Part shown: positions 34,269 through 42,472 of the stretch, piece by piece
How the letters are laid out: the number at the start of each line of letters is the position of its first letter
Position numbering within the stretch: position 1 is the stretch's first letter
From: CAYVUM01 sp964454795
GTDB lineage: Bacteria; Pseudomonadota; Alphaproteobacteria; Rhodospirillales; Defluviicoccaceae
Direction: 5' to 3'
DNA: 47,597 bases
NCBI GenBank assembly: GCA_964454795.1
Contig: CAYVUM010000011.1
Span: forward strand, 1 to 47,597
Made by a program: the position numbers and the translations under genes
The notes under the pieces: generated by a model
Seen by the model: only the letters and a program-made list of their open reading frames with translations
Database searches by the model: none
What the model was told of the DNA's origin: nothing

Positions 34269-34817
34269 TCAGTCCGGAAAATCCGGGATGGGCTTCGGCG
34301 GCGGCGGCGGCTGTCGCTGCCATTCCTCCGGCCGGCAGTCGCCCCACGGCAGCAGGGCCCGAAACAGGATGCTGTCAAAGCCGCCGAGGTCGCGGTCGTC
34401 GCGGTAGGGTCGCCACGTCATCCGCTCGATCCCGTCTTCGATCCGGATCGCAACGTAATAGATGCAGGTGCCGCGGTCGGCCCAGCGGACGATGAGGTTT
34501 TCATTGCGCACCAGGGTCAGCCGCCTGGCCTCCCACCGGGACGGGAAGGTGCCGAAATCGGCTTCGGTGCCGTGCAGAAAACGGCCGTCGGGCTCCAGCC
34601 GGATCCGAACGGTCGAGGGCGTATAGAGCGACCGCCTCTCCCACCAGTCGCCGAGAACCGCCTCGCCGATCACCGCCAGTTCAGCCCGGAATTCTTCCTG
34701 CGCGATGCCCGCTGCCGGCGGCAGGGCGACGAGAACCGCAGCGATGGCGGCGGCGATGCGCCGGGCGGGCACCGATCGCCCGGAGAGTCGGCGTTTTCCG
34801 GGATTGCGGCGATCCAT
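34269..34817 (-). CDS. Secreted protein of unknown function
   Basis: A 182-residue protein with a basic N-terminus and signal-like core (RRIAAAIAAVLVALPPAAGIAQ), so probably periplasmic or secreted. The mature part is rich in Trp, Arg and Asp (GDWWERRSLYTPSTVRIRLEPDGRF, WEARRLTLVRNENLIVRWADRGTCIYY, MTWRPYRDDRD) and reads as a small beta-sheet domain. The C-terminus is a Pro run. Two Cys (in GTCIYY and WGDCRPE) could form a disulphide. I do not recognise the family. ATG 34817 is chosen as the start nearest the signal peptide; the frame is open to 34985 through sequence that overlaps the upstream gene. It lies 40 bp downstream of the nuclease-like gene, inside the T2SS cluster but on the opposite strand. 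Confidence 0.65.
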   Translation of the reverse strand: MDRRNPGKRRLSGRSVPARRIAAAIAAVLVALPPAAGIAQEEFRAELAVIGEAVLGDWWERRSLYTPSTVRIRLEPDGRFLHGTEADFGTFPSRWEARRLTLVRNENLIVRWADRGTCIYYVAIRIEDGIERMTWRPYRDDRDLGGFDSILFRALLPWGDCRPEEWQRQPPPPPKPIPDFPD

Positions 34818-34857
34818 GGTCACAGCGGTGCGTCTCCGGTGCCGGTTGGATCGCAGC

Positions 34858-35382
34858 TCACGGCCGCCGGCCGATCGCATCGACGGTGAAACCCCAGATC
34901 CCCCGGCCGTTGCTGCGGGCGATGTTTTCAAGGACCTGATAGCGGAAGGGCGCTCCCGGTGTTGCCACGGCAAGACCCTCCTCAATCAGATAGGCGCCGA
35001 GATCGATCCCCTCGGAAAACGGTGAATAGTCGGTGAAGCACTGGCCCCCGAGGGTTCCGTCCCGGTAGACGGCGGCGATGTCGCAACGCACGAACCCCTG
35101 GATCTGGAACTCGAGCGCGATCGCGGCACGGTTGAGCCCGCAGCGCGCCGGCCGGAGGTTGCGGCGGCACTGCCGGTCATCGTCGGGAACGAGCACGCCG
35201 AACAGCCGGACGGTCTCGCCGCGGATGCGGAGCGTTGCATCCTCCTGGACAATCGCATAACTGCGAAGCTCCGCAGCCGGCGCCGACCCGACCGGGACGG
35301 TGAGCGCGCCGAGCAGGATCGGCACCACCACACGGAGCAGGTGTCGCGGGTGTCGCCGGTCGGGTCCGGTTGGTTCTGCCAT
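34858..35382 (-). CDS. Secreted staphylococcal-nuclease-fold (thermonuclease-like) protein
   Basis: A 174-residue protein with a signal peptide (LLRVVVPILLGALTVPVGSAPAAEL). The mature part resembles the SNase OB-fold: LRIRGETVRLFGVLVPDDD in place of the usual VRLxGIDAPE, then Cys-containing CRRNLRPARCGLNRAA, VRCDIAAVYRDGTLGGQC, DLGAYLIEEGLAVA, and FRYQVLENIARSNGRGIWG. The usual catalytic Arg/Glu positions are not clearly kept, so nuclease activity is uncertain. Four Cys suggest disulphides in the mature protein. ATG 35382 is chosen ahead of the signal peptide. It is divergent from gspO (71 bp apart) and followed by the unknown secreted protein, so the two form a small operon set into the T2SS cluster. 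They are possible substrates or accessory proteins. Confidence 0.7.
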   Translation of the reverse strand: MAEPTGPDRRHPRHLLRVVVPILLGALTVPVGSAPAAELRSYAIVQEDATLRIRGETVRLFGVLVPDDDRQCRRNLRPARCGLNRAAIALEFQIQGFVRCDIAAVYRDGTLGGQCFTDYSPFSEGIDLGAYLIEEGLAVATPGAPFRYQVLENIARSNGRGIWGFTVDAIGRRP

Positions 35383-35453
35383 GGCGTCGGCTTTCGCGGT
35401 GTCAGGCGTGTCCGGGAGGTCCGCAGACCCGGACCTTCTTGCTCGGATATGGA

Positions 35454-36206
35454 ATGTTAACACCCGACCCCTGGATCGTCATCGCCCTCGCGCCGTTCAT
35501 CGGCAGCTTTCTCGGGGTCGTGATCGTCCGCATGCCGGCCGGAGATGGTTTCGTGACCGGGCGATCCCGATGCCCGGCCTGTGGCCACCCGCTGGGCGTC
35601 CGCGATCTCGTGCCGGTGGTCAGCTGGCTCGCCTGCCGCGGGCGCTGCCGGTACTGTGGCGCTGGGCTGAGCCGGTTTTATCCGCTCATCGAGATGGCCG
35701 CCATGCTCGTCGCGGTGTGGGCGGCCAGCGTGGTCACCGCACCGGTGCTGCTGCCCACGTGTGTGCTGGGCTGGACCCTGCTCACCCTGGCGGTGATCGA
35801 TCAGCGGCACCTGATTCTGCCGGATGCCGTGACCCTGCCCCTCATGGTTGGCGGACTGGTGATCGCAGCGCTGCTGCCGGAAGCGGACTGGCGCGACCAT
35901 CTCGTCGGGGCCGGCGCCGGCTTTGCCGTGTTTGCTGCCGTCGCCGCCGGTTACCGCCGCTTGCGCGGCCGTGAGGGCCTTGGTGGCGGCGATGCCAAAC
36001 TGCTGGCCGCGGGCGGCGCCTGGGTGTCGTGGACCGGCCTCGCGAGCGTTGTCTTTCTCGCCGCGGTCCTCGGCCTCGCCGCGGCCCTGGTCGACCGCTG
36101 GCGGCGACCCGGCCAGCCCGCGGAGCAGGCGATCCCGTTCGGTCCCTATCTTTGCGCGGCGATCTGGTGTACTTGGTTGTACGGACCGCTGGAGATGGGC
36201 TGGTGA
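35454..36206 (+). CDS. gspO: Prepilin peptidase GspO (leader peptidase/N-methyltransferase)
   Basis: A 250-residue polytopic inner-membrane aspartyl protease. The N-terminal domain has GSFLGVVIVRMP and the two zinc-type Cys pairs in CPACGHPL and CRYCGA. The first catalytic Asp lies in LAVIDQRHLILPD and the second in the GxGD-type motif LGGGDAKLLAAGG. It cleaves the basic leaders of the pseudopilins encoded just downstream (gspG-K) before FTLLE and methylates the new N-terminus. ATG 35454 is chosen because the first membrane segment begins four residues later. It heads the main + strand T2SS block; gspE starts 90 bp downstream. Confidence 0.92.
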   Translation: MLTPDPWIVIALAPFIGSFLGVVIVRMPAGDGFVTGRSRCPACGHPLGVRDLVPVVSWLACRGRCRYCGAGLSRFYPLIEMAAMLVAVWAASVVTAPVLLPTCVLGWTLLTLAVIDQRHLILPDAVTLPLMVGGLVIAALLPEADWRDHLVGAGAGFAVFAAVAAGYRRLRGREGLGGGDAKLLAAGGAWVSWTGLASVVFLAAVLGLAAALVDRWRRPGQPAEQAIPFGPYLCAAIWCTWLYGPLEMGW

Positions 36207-36263
36207 CCACCAGCTGCCGGGCGTCTGGACCCGGGTCCCGAGATTGAAACCGAGGGTGTGGTT

Positions 36264-36279
36264 GATCCCGATCGGGATC
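36264..36279. repeat. Perfect 16-bp palindrome upstream of gspE
   Basis: GATCCCGATCGGGATC is its own reverse complement and lies 17 bp before the gspE start. It shares GATCGGGATC with the end of the 83-bp dispersed repeat. It could be an operator, a translation-affecting hairpin or a repeat remnant. Confidence 0.5.
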
Positions 36280-36296
36280 GGCGGGGCTGCTGATCA

Positions 36297-38009
36297 ATGC
36301 CGGACGGACCGTTTCAGGACAGTGTCGACGCCCGGGTGGCGTCGCTGCTCGTTGCCAGGAAGAAGCTGGACGCGGTCGGGCTGGAACGGGCGCGGCGGGT
36401 CTTGGACACGGCTCCCGGCGACCGGTTGCATGACGTCCTTGTCAAGCTCGGGCTGGTCGCAGAGGTCGATGTGGCAGGCGCGCTTGCCGAGGCCTTGGCC
36501 ATTCCCCTTGTCGAGGCGTCCCTGTATCCCGATGAGCCCGCGGACGGGGAGCGCCTGAGCCCGCGGTTCCTGAAGGAAGCGCGGATCGTCCCGCTCTCTG
36601 TTGAAGACGGGACACTGGCGCTGGCCATGGCCGATCCGCTGAACAGCTTTGCCCTCAAGTCCGTGGAACTGGCCACCGGCTGCCGGGTGGCGCCGCGGGT
36701 CGGGGTGCCGGCCGACATCGAGCGGGCGCTCGATCGGATTTACGGCGCCGCCGGGGCCGGGGCCGACGGTGCGATCGCCGACGGCGGCGAGCTGGATCAG
36801 CCCACAGACGATGCCGAACGACTGAAGGATCTGGCCAGCGAAGCGCCGGTGATCAAGCTCGTCAATACGATCATCAACCGCGCCGTCGAAGCCCGGGCCT
36901 CGGACATCCACATCGAACCGTTCGAGGGCGACCTGCGGGTCCGCTACCGGATCGACGGGGTGCTCAAGGTCATGGAGCCCGCGCCGCCGCCGGAGCTGAA
37001 AGCGGCGATGGTCTCGCGCATCAAGATCATGGCCAAGCTCAACATCGCCGAACGCCGGCTCCCTCAGGACGGGCGGGTGAAGCTCGCGGTGCGTGGTCAG
37101 GAGGTGGACTTCCGCGTCTCGACGCTGCCGACCATGCACGGCGAGAGCGTGGTGATGCGAATCCTCGACAAGAGCTCAACCGTTCTCGATTTCACCGCGC
37201 TGGGCTTTGCCGAAGATATTCTGACGTCGTATCTGGAGGTGCTGGAACAGCCGAACGGCATCCTGCTCGTCACCGGGCCCACCGGCAGCGGTAAGACGAC
37301 AACGCTTTACACCTCGCTGCGCCACCTCAACGCCCCGGAGACCAAGCTCATCACCGTGGAGGACCCGATCGAATACCAGCTCCACGGCATCAACCAGATC
37401 CAGGTCCGGGCGCAGGTTGGCCTGACCTTTGCGCAGGCGCTGCGCTCGATCCTGCGCCAGGACCCGGACGTCATCATGATCGGCGAGGTCCGTGACCGGG
37501 AAACGGCGCAGATCGCCGCGCAGGCGGCACTGACCGGCCATCTGGTTCTCTCCACTCTCCACACCAACTCGGCTGCGGGCTCGATCACCCGCCTGCTCGA
37601 CATCGGCCTCGAAGACTATCTCCTCGCCTCGACGCTGAACGGGGTGACCGCCCAGCGGCTGGTGCGGGTTCTCTGCCCGCACTGCCGGGAGCCGCATCCC
37701 TCGCTGGATGACGTGGCGGGGGAGCTCGACCTGGAACGCTACGCCCGGGGTCTGCCGATCCGGCTCTACCGCGCCACCGGCTGCGCCGCCTGCGGGGGCT
37801 CGGGGTATGTCGGCCGTTCGGTGATCGCCGAGTTGCTGGTGATGACCGAGGACCTGCGCCGGCTGACCCTGCGCAAGGCTGATGCGCGAGATATTCACAA
37901 AACTGCGGTCGAAGCCGGCATGGTCACCCTGTATGAAGACGGCGTTCGCAAGGCCCTCAAGGGCCTCACCTCGATCGAAGAGGTGCTGCGGGTGACCCGC
38001 GACAACTGA
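36297..38009 (+). CDS. gspE: T2SS assembly ATPase GspE
   Basis: A 570-residue secretion ATPase. The N-terminal N1E-like domain (about 1-150) is followed by SDIHIEPFEGDLRVRYRIDGVL, Walker A GPTGSGKTT (about 327), the Asp box ITVEDPIEYQ, Walker B DVIMIGEVRD (about 393) and the His box HLVLSTLHTN. The zinc-binding four-Cys motif is split as CPHCRE and CAACGG (about 460-500). All elements needed for ATP hydrolysis are present. The protein powers pseudopilus growth from the cytoplasmic face, docking on GspL and GspF. ATG 36297; gspF begins 27 bp after the stop. Confidence 0.96.
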   Translation: MPDGPFQDSVDARVASLLVARKKLDAVGLERARRVLDTAPGDRLHDVLVKLGLVAEVDVAGALAEALAIPLVEASLYPDEPADGERLSPRFLKEARIVPLSVEDGTLALAMADPLNSFALKSVELATGCRVAPRVGVPADIERALDRIYGAAGAGADGAIADGGELDQPTDDAERLKDLASEAPVIKLVNTIINRAVEARASDIHIEPFEGDLRVRYRIDGVLKVMEPAPPPELKAAMVSRIKIMAKLNIAERRLPQDGRVKLAVRGQEVDFRVSTLPTMHGESVVMRILDKSSTVLDFTALGFAEDILTSYLEVLEQPNGILLVTGPTGSGKTTTLYTSLRHLNAPETKLITVEDPIEYQLHGINQIQVRAQVGLTFAQALRSILRQDPDVIMIGEVRDRETAQIAAQAALTGHLVLSTLHTNSAAGSITRLLDIGLEDYLLASTLNGVTAQRLVRVLCPHCREPHPSLDDVAGELDLERYARGLPIRLYRATGCAACGGSGYVGRSVIAELLVMTEDLRRLTLRKADARDIHKTAVEAGMVTLYEDGVRKALKGLTSIEEVLRVTRDN

Positions 38010-38036
38010 GCGAGCGAAGGCGAAGCGACCGGACCC

Positions 38037-39251
38037 GTGCCGATCTACCGTTACCGCGCCCTGACCCAGCCCGGCGAGATTGTCGAAGGCGACCTGGAAG
38101 CGCCGGACCAGGGGTCGGTTCTCGACTACCTGCGGGCCCGTGGCTACCTGCCACTGCGTGCCGAGGAACGGCGGGAGGACGGTGGTGGTGCGGGTTTCAG
38201 GCTCGGCCGGCGGCGGCGGCGTGGCCGCCAGGACGAGGTGCAGGTCTACCGGGAGCTGGCGACCCTGCTGTCGGCCGGTCTCGCCCTCGACCAGGCTCTG
38301 GAGCTGATGATCAGCTATGCAACCCGGCCGGCGGTCGCTGAAGTGATGACCCGGGTGCTGGCCAGCGTGCGCGATGGCGCTACCCTTTCGAAATCGATGG
38401 CGGCCCAGCCGGAGGTCTTCGACCGCTTCGGTCTCGGCATGGTCCGGGCCGGGGAGGCCGGCGGTACCCTGGACAAGGCTCTGGGGCGGACCGCCACCTA
38501 CCTGGAAAATGCCGAGCGGGCGAAACAGGGTCTCAAGTCGGCACTGATCTATCCGGCCATCCTGATGGTGTCCGCCGGGGTGTCGATCGTGGTGATCATC
38601 GCCGTGGTGATTCCCAATTTCGCCGATATTTTCCGGCAGGCGGGCGTGGAACTGCCGCTGGCGACCCGGATCGTGGTCGGGATCGGCCAGCTTGCCGAGT
38701 CTTATTGGTGGGTGCCGGTCGTCGCGGTGCTCCTGTTCGTTCTTGTCGTGCTGCAAGGACGCCGCAGCGAAGTCGGACGGCGCAGCTGGGACCGGCGCGC
38801 CTTGCGGGTGCCGCTGATCGGCCCGATCCTGACCAAGAGCGAGGTGGCGCGGTTCAGCTACACGCTCGGCATGCTGATCGGCAACGGGGTGCCGCTGCTC
38901 GCCGCTCTGGCGGTGGCCCGGGCGACCGTGCGCAACGCGGCAATAAGCGCCGCCGTCGCAGAGGCCGAAGTCCAGGTCAAGGAGGGGCGGCCGCTGGCCG
39001 ATCCGTTGTCGCGGGCGCAGGTGTTTCCCGAGCACGCCACGCACCTGATCCGCATCGGCGAGGAAAGCGGCAACCTGGAAGACATGCTGTTCCGGGTCTC
39101 GGAGATGTACGACGAGAAGGTTCAACAGGACACCAAGCGGCTGCTGACACTCTTGACCCCGGCGCTGACCCTCGGCATGGCGCTGGTGATTTCCGGGATC
39201 ATCGTCTCGATCCTGGTTCCGATGCTGAGTATCCATCAAATGGCGTTTTAG
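38037..39251 (+). CDS. gspF: T2SS inner-membrane platform protein GspF
   Basis: A 404-residue polytopic protein starting with GTG and the family opening PIYRYRALTQPGEIVEGDLEA. Two repeated cytoplasmic helical domains each carry the pattern ELATLLSAGLALDQALELM or FSYTLGMLIGNGVPLLAALAVA with a later GEAGG or GEESG. Three hydrophobic segments are seen (about 170-195, 220-245 and 375-400), ending LVISGIIVSILVPMLSIHQMAF. GspF forms the platform that couples GspE to pseudopilin insertion. Length and order are normal for the family. gspG follows after 10 bp. Confidence 0.95.
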   Translation: MPIYRYRALTQPGEIVEGDLEAPDQGSVLDYLRARGYLPLRAEERREDGGGAGFRLGRRRRRGRQDEVQVYRELATLLSAGLALDQALELMISYATRPAVAEVMTRVLASVRDGATLSKSMAAQPEVFDRFGLGMVRAGEAGGTLDKALGRTATYLENAERAKQGLKSALIYPAILMVSAGVSIVVIIAVVIPNFADIFRQAGVELPLATRIVVGIGQLAESYWWVPVVAVLLFVLVVLQGRRSEVGRRSWDRRALRVPLIGPILTKSEVARFSYTLGMLIGNGVPLLAALAVARATVRNAAISAAVAEAEVQVKEGRPLADPLSRAQVFPEHATHLIRIGEESGNLEDMLFRVSEMYDEKVQQDTKRLLTLLTPALTLGMALVISGIIVSILVPMLSIHQMAF

Positions 39252-39261
39252 GTTACAAAGG

Positions 39262-39783
39262 ATGAACAGACTGAAGCTTCTTCCCAACAGGATCAGCCGG
39301 CAAATAGGCATCCTGGGCGTAACCCGGATCCGGCGCGGTGAAGCGCCGGGCCCGCGCGGCCGGGCATCGGCGGCGGCCGGCTTTACGCTGCTCGAGGTGA
39401 TGGTCGTGCTGATCATTCTCGGCATCGTCGCCGCCATTTTCGCTGGACCGCAGGTGTTTCAGCTGCTCGGCGGCGCGAAGACCGAAGCGGCGCAGATTCA
39501 ACTGGATAAGGTCGGCACAGCGCTCGATTTCTACCGGCTCCAGGTGGGTCGTTATCCCACCGAGGAAGAGGGCCTGATCGCCCTGATCGAGCGGCCGGAC
39601 GGGGTTGCCAACTGGGGTGGCCCGTACCTCAAATCCGAGGAGGCGATCACCGATCCATGGGGGCGGGTGTTCGTCTACCGGTATCCGGGCCAGAATGGCG
39701 AGTACGATTTGTTCTCCCGGGGCGCGGACAATGCCGATGGCGGTGAGGGCGAGAATCAGGACGTCGCAAACTGGCGGAACTGA
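39262..39783 (+). CDS. gspG: Major pseudopilin GspG
   Basis: A 173-residue prepilin. Cleavage is expected between Gly40 and Phe41 in AAAG/FTLLEVMVVLIILGIVAAIF, with the conserved Glu5 present. The globular part has the typical GspG end GRYPTEEEGLIALIERP, WGGPYLKSEEAITDPWGRVFVYRYPGQNGEYDLFSRGADN. The leader is 40 residues, much longer than the usual 6-15. The frame offers no later ATG, so either the long leader is real or a non-ATG start is used. ATG 39262 sits directly behind AAAGG. It is the main subunit of the pseudopilus piston and overlaps gspH. Confidence 0.94.
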   Translation: MNRLKLLPNRISRQIGILGVTRIRRGEAPGPRGRASAAAGFTLLEVMVVLIILGIVAAIFAGPQVFQLLGGAKTEAAQIQLDKVGTALDFYRLQVGRYPTEEEGLIALIERPDGVANWGGPYLKSEEAITDPWGRVFVYRYPGQNGEYDLFSRGADNADGGEGENQDVANWRN

Positions 39784-40228
39784 GGGGGCCTGCGGCGGCT
39801 TTACGCTGCTCGAGATCCTCGTTGTTCTGGCCCTCATCGGCGTCATCGCCGCCACCTTCGCGCCGCTGGCGCTGCGCAGCCTGGCGGGTGGTGGCGAACT
39901 GGCGGCGCTGGAGATCGCCAGCGCCCTGCGCGACGCCCGCAGCCAGGCGATCGCCGGCAACCTCGAAGTGGCCGTCACCGTCGATGTCGCGGGCAATCGC
40001 TATGCCGTCGGTGACCGGCCGGCCGTGGCGCTGAAGGACGATGTCTCCCTGGCCCTGTTCACAGCACAGGCTGAACTGTTGAGCGACCATGTGGGCCGGA
40101 TCCGCTACTTTCCCGACGGTAGCGCGACAGGCGGCGAAGTGACGGTCTTCGACCGGGAGACCACCTGGCGTGTCCGGGTCGAGTGGCTCACCGCGCGGGT
40201 TGCGGTTGTGGCGGATCAGGCCGGATGA
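39737..40228 (+). CDS. gspH: Minor pseudopilin GspH
   Basis: A 163-residue pseudopilin. A short leader ends CGG before FTLLEILVVLALIGVIAATFAPLAL, with Glu5 present. The rest is a small beta domain (RDARSQAIAGNLEVAVTVDVAGNRYAVG, then HVGRIRYFPDGSATGGEVTVFD), as in GspH/FimT. The start overlaps gspG by 47 bp. ATG 39737 gives a 21-residue leader; ATG 39731 and a GTG at 39743 are alternatives, and none has a strong ribosome-binding site. The stop overlaps gspI as ATGA. GspH joins the pseudopilus near the minor-pseudopilin tip. Confidence 0.88.
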   Translation: MAVRARIRTSQTGGTEGACGGFTLLEILVVLALIGVIAATFAPLALRSLAGGGELAALEIASALRDARSQAIAGNLEVAVTVDVAGNRYAVGDRPAVALKDDVSLALFTAQAELLSDHVGRIRYFPDGSATGGEVTVFDRETTWRVRVEWLTARVAVVADQAG

Positions 40229-40629
40229 AACCGCGCAGCAGAGGATTTACGCTCCTGGAGGTTCTCGTCGCCTTTGTGGTGCTGGCGATGACCATGGGAG
40301 CGTGCTTGCAGATTTTTGGCACCGGCCTGCGCGGCGCGGCGTCGGCCCGGGAGTATGCGGAGGCCAGCTTCATTGCCCGGTCGATCCTTGAAGAGGTCGG
40401 TCGCGCCGGCCCTGTGGCGTTCGGCGTCGAGAGCGGCCGGGATCGCGACTACACCTGGGAACTGGAGGTGTCCGCCTACGCGGAGAAGGCGGAAAACGTG
40501 CCGGATCCGGATGCGCTGCTGTTTGTCGTACCGGCACAAATTCGGGTCACGGTCCGGTGGGGCGAGGGGGACCACCGCAGGATCGAGCTCGTCACCCTTC
40601 GCCTGGTGCCGCCGGCCAATGACCTTTAA
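40225..40629 (+). CDS. gspI: Minor pseudopilin GspI
   Basis: A 134-residue pseudopilin with the short basic leader MKPRSRG cut before FTLLEVLVAFVVLAMTMGACLQIF (Glu5 present). The C-terminal domain follows the GspI pattern, with ASFIARSILEEVGR and TWELEVSAYA. ATG 40225 overlaps the gspH stop as ATGA, so the genes are translationally coupled. GspI nucleates the tip complex with GspJ and GspK. gspJ starts 11 bp before this gene ends. Confidence 0.9.
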   Translation: MKPRSRGFTLLEVLVAFVVLAMTMGACLQIFGTGLRGAASAREYAEASFIARSILEEVGRAGPVAFGVESGRDRDYTWELEVSAYAEKAENVPDPDALLFVVPAQIRVTVRWGEGDHRRIELVTLRLVPPANDL

Positions 40630-41344
40630 TCCGCGATCCGCCAGGGGCTTCACCTTGCTGGAGCTGCTCGTCGCCATGGTGCTGCTCGGCCTGCTCTCCA
40701 GCCTGCTGTTCGGTGGCCTGCGCCTCGGCAGCCGGGTCTGGGCGGAGGGCGAGCGCCATCTGGTAACCCTGGAGCAGGCGCAGACGGCCCGCAACGCGCT
40801 GCGCCGGATCCTCTCCCGTGCCGTTCCCCGCCGCTCCAACGACCCGCGAAACAACGCGCTGCTGTTTGACGGGGAGTCCGAACGGCTCGATTTTCTCGGC
40901 CTCAGTCCCGCCGAGTCGATCCCCGGTGCATTGTTCTGGATGCGCCTCGCCGTCGACCGCAGGGCGGACGGCAACCGCCTGATCCTGGGATGGCGGGCAA
41001 TGCAGCCCAACGAACCGCCGCCCGAGCGCTATGCGGATGACGAGACGGTGGTGCTGCTTGCCGGATTCACCGATGTGGAATTCACCTATTTCGGTCTTCC
41101 CCGCGGCAGCCGCCGCCGCGGTGCGCAGTGGTACGGGGACTGGCGCAATCAGGTCAGCCTTCCTGACCTGATCCGGGTGACCGTGAGGTTTGCCGCCGAC
41201 GATCCGCGGCCGTGGGCCGACCTCGTGGTGGCGCCGGCAATCCGGGAGTGGCTGACCGGCCAGCGACCTTCAGCAGGTGTACGGAGCCTCGCCGGCGCCG
41301 GGGCTCCCGGTCCGCCGGCCGGCGCCGGCGCACCGCTGTCATGA
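40619..41344 (+). CDS. gspJ: Minor pseudopilin GspJ
   Basis: A 241-residue pseudopilin with leader MTFNPRSARG before FTLLELLVAMVLLGLLSSLLFGGL (Glu5 present). It has the GspJ-type domain with LEQAQTARNALRRILSRAVPR, LDFLGLSPAES and VTDVEF-like strands (AGFTDVEFTYFGLPRG, LPDLIRVTVRF). The C-terminus extends into a Gly/Ala/Pro-rich tail beyond the fold. ATG 40619 lies inside the end of gspI (11-bp overlap). The frame is open further upstream only as an antiphase reading of gspI. It is part of the tip complex with GspI and GspK, although gspK itself is displaced to the far end of the cluster. Confidence 0.9.
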   Translation: MTFNPRSARGFTLLELLVAMVLLGLLSSLLFGGLRLGSRVWAEGERHLVTLEQAQTARNALRRILSRAVPRRSNDPRNNALLFDGESERLDFLGLSPAESIPGALFWMRLAVDRRADGNRLILGWRAMQPNEPPPERYADDETVVLLAGFTDVEFTYFGLPRGSRRRGAQWYGDWRNQVSLPDLIRVTVRFAADDPRPWADLVVAPAIREWLTGQRPSAGVRSLAGAGAPGPPAGAGAPLS

Positions 41345-41362
41345 GGCCGGCAGGAGCAGGAA

Positions 41363-42472
41363 ATGACCGCGCTGATCTCACGCATCTCGCCCAGCCTTGA
41401 GACCTTTTTGACGTGGTGGTTCGGCGAACTGCGCGCCCTCGTTCCGCCGCGGCTCCGGCAGCTGTTCAACAGCAGAGCCGAGCGCCTGGAGATCGCTTTT
41501 TCCTCGGAAGCCGCCCGGCTGCGCTGGTTCCGCAAACGCGGTGCCGTCGATCTGGGCTCGGTCGCCATTGACGAGCATCAGGCCGCGCTCGCCCGTGAAG
41601 ACGTGCGCCGCCTGCTCGCTTCGGCCCGCAATGCCGGTCGCGAAGTGGATATCGTTCTGCCGAACGACCGGCTCGTCGAGACCTCCCTGGAGTTTCCCGC
41701 CGCGGCCGAGGCCGATCTTCAGGGTCTGCTCACTTTCGAAATGGACCGGTTGACGCCGTTCCAGGCTGAAGACGTGTATTTCGAGTCCCGTGTTCTCCAT
41801 CGGAATCGCGAGGAAGGCCGGATTCGCATCGGCCTGGTGGTGGTCCCCCGCAGCGTCGTCGACCGTGCAGTGAGCGTGGTTCAGGCCTGGGGTTTGACGG
41901 TCAACCGGGTGGTCGGCCAGTCCGGAGTGCCTGGAAGTCCGCGCTGGGTGATCATCGGTTCCGGCAGCGGCCGGCGCATGGGGCGCCTGCAGACCGGGGT
42001 GGCGATCCTCCTCGGGGCGGCCGCCTTGGCGTTGCTGGTCGCGATTGTCTACGTGCCGCTGCAGCACAAGCGGCAACAGGTGGAGGCGCTCGGCCTGATG
42101 ATCGCCGAAGCCCGCGCCGTCGCCGTCGAAGCTGCCGACCTGCAGAACCGGATCAACAACCTGCGCAGCCAGAAGCGGTTTCTGACCGAGCGCAAGCAGC
42201 AGCAACCGCCGTTCGTCGCCGTGCTCGACAAAGTGACGGAGGTGTTTCCCGACGACACCTGGCTGTTCCGCCTGCGGTTCCGCGCGGGCGAAGTGGAGAC
42301 CTACGGCTACAGCCAGGCGGCCTCGGATCTGGTCAAGCGGATCGGCGGTTCGGCGATGTTCCGGGATCCCAGTTTCCGCGCGCCGGTCATGCGCGACCCT
42401 GCCACGGATGCGGAACGCTTCCACCTGACCTTTCGGGTGGTGTCGGCCTCCGCAGAGGCAGGCCCGCAATGA
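41363..42472 (+). CDS. gspL: T2SS inner-membrane protein GspL (PilN-domain type)
   Basis: A 369-residue bitopic protein. The cytoplasmic part is reduced compared with classic GspL: an actin-like remnant includes VDIVLPNDRLVETSLEFPAAAEADLQGLLTFEMDRLTPF. One helix (GVAILLGAAALALLVAIVYVPL, about 213-234) is followed by a coiled coil and a ferredoxin-like PilN domain (FVAVLDKVTEVFPDDTWLFRLRFRAGEVETYGYS). GspL recruits GspE and pairs with GspM. AGGAGCAGGAA lies just before ATG 41363, a strong ribosome-binding site. The stop overlaps gspM as ATGA. gspK, normally between J and L, is missing here. Confidence 0.88.
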   Translation: MTALISRISPSLETFLTWWFGELRALVPPRLRQLFNSRAERLEIAFSSEAARLRWFRKRGAVDLGSVAIDEHQAALAREDVRRLLASARNAGREVDIVLPNDRLVETSLEFPAAAEADLQGLLTFEMDRLTPFQAEDVYFESRVLHRNREEGRIRIGLVVVPRSVVDRAVSVVQAWGLTVNRVVGQSGVPGSPRWVIIGSGSGRRMGRLQTGVAILLGAAALALLVAIVYVPLQHKRQQVEALGLMIAEARAVAVEAADLQNRINNLRSQKRFLTERKQQQPPFVAVLDKVTEVFPDDTWLFRLRFRAGEVETYGYSQAASDLVKRIGGSAMFRDPSFRAPVMRDPATDAERFHLTFRVVSASAEAGPQ

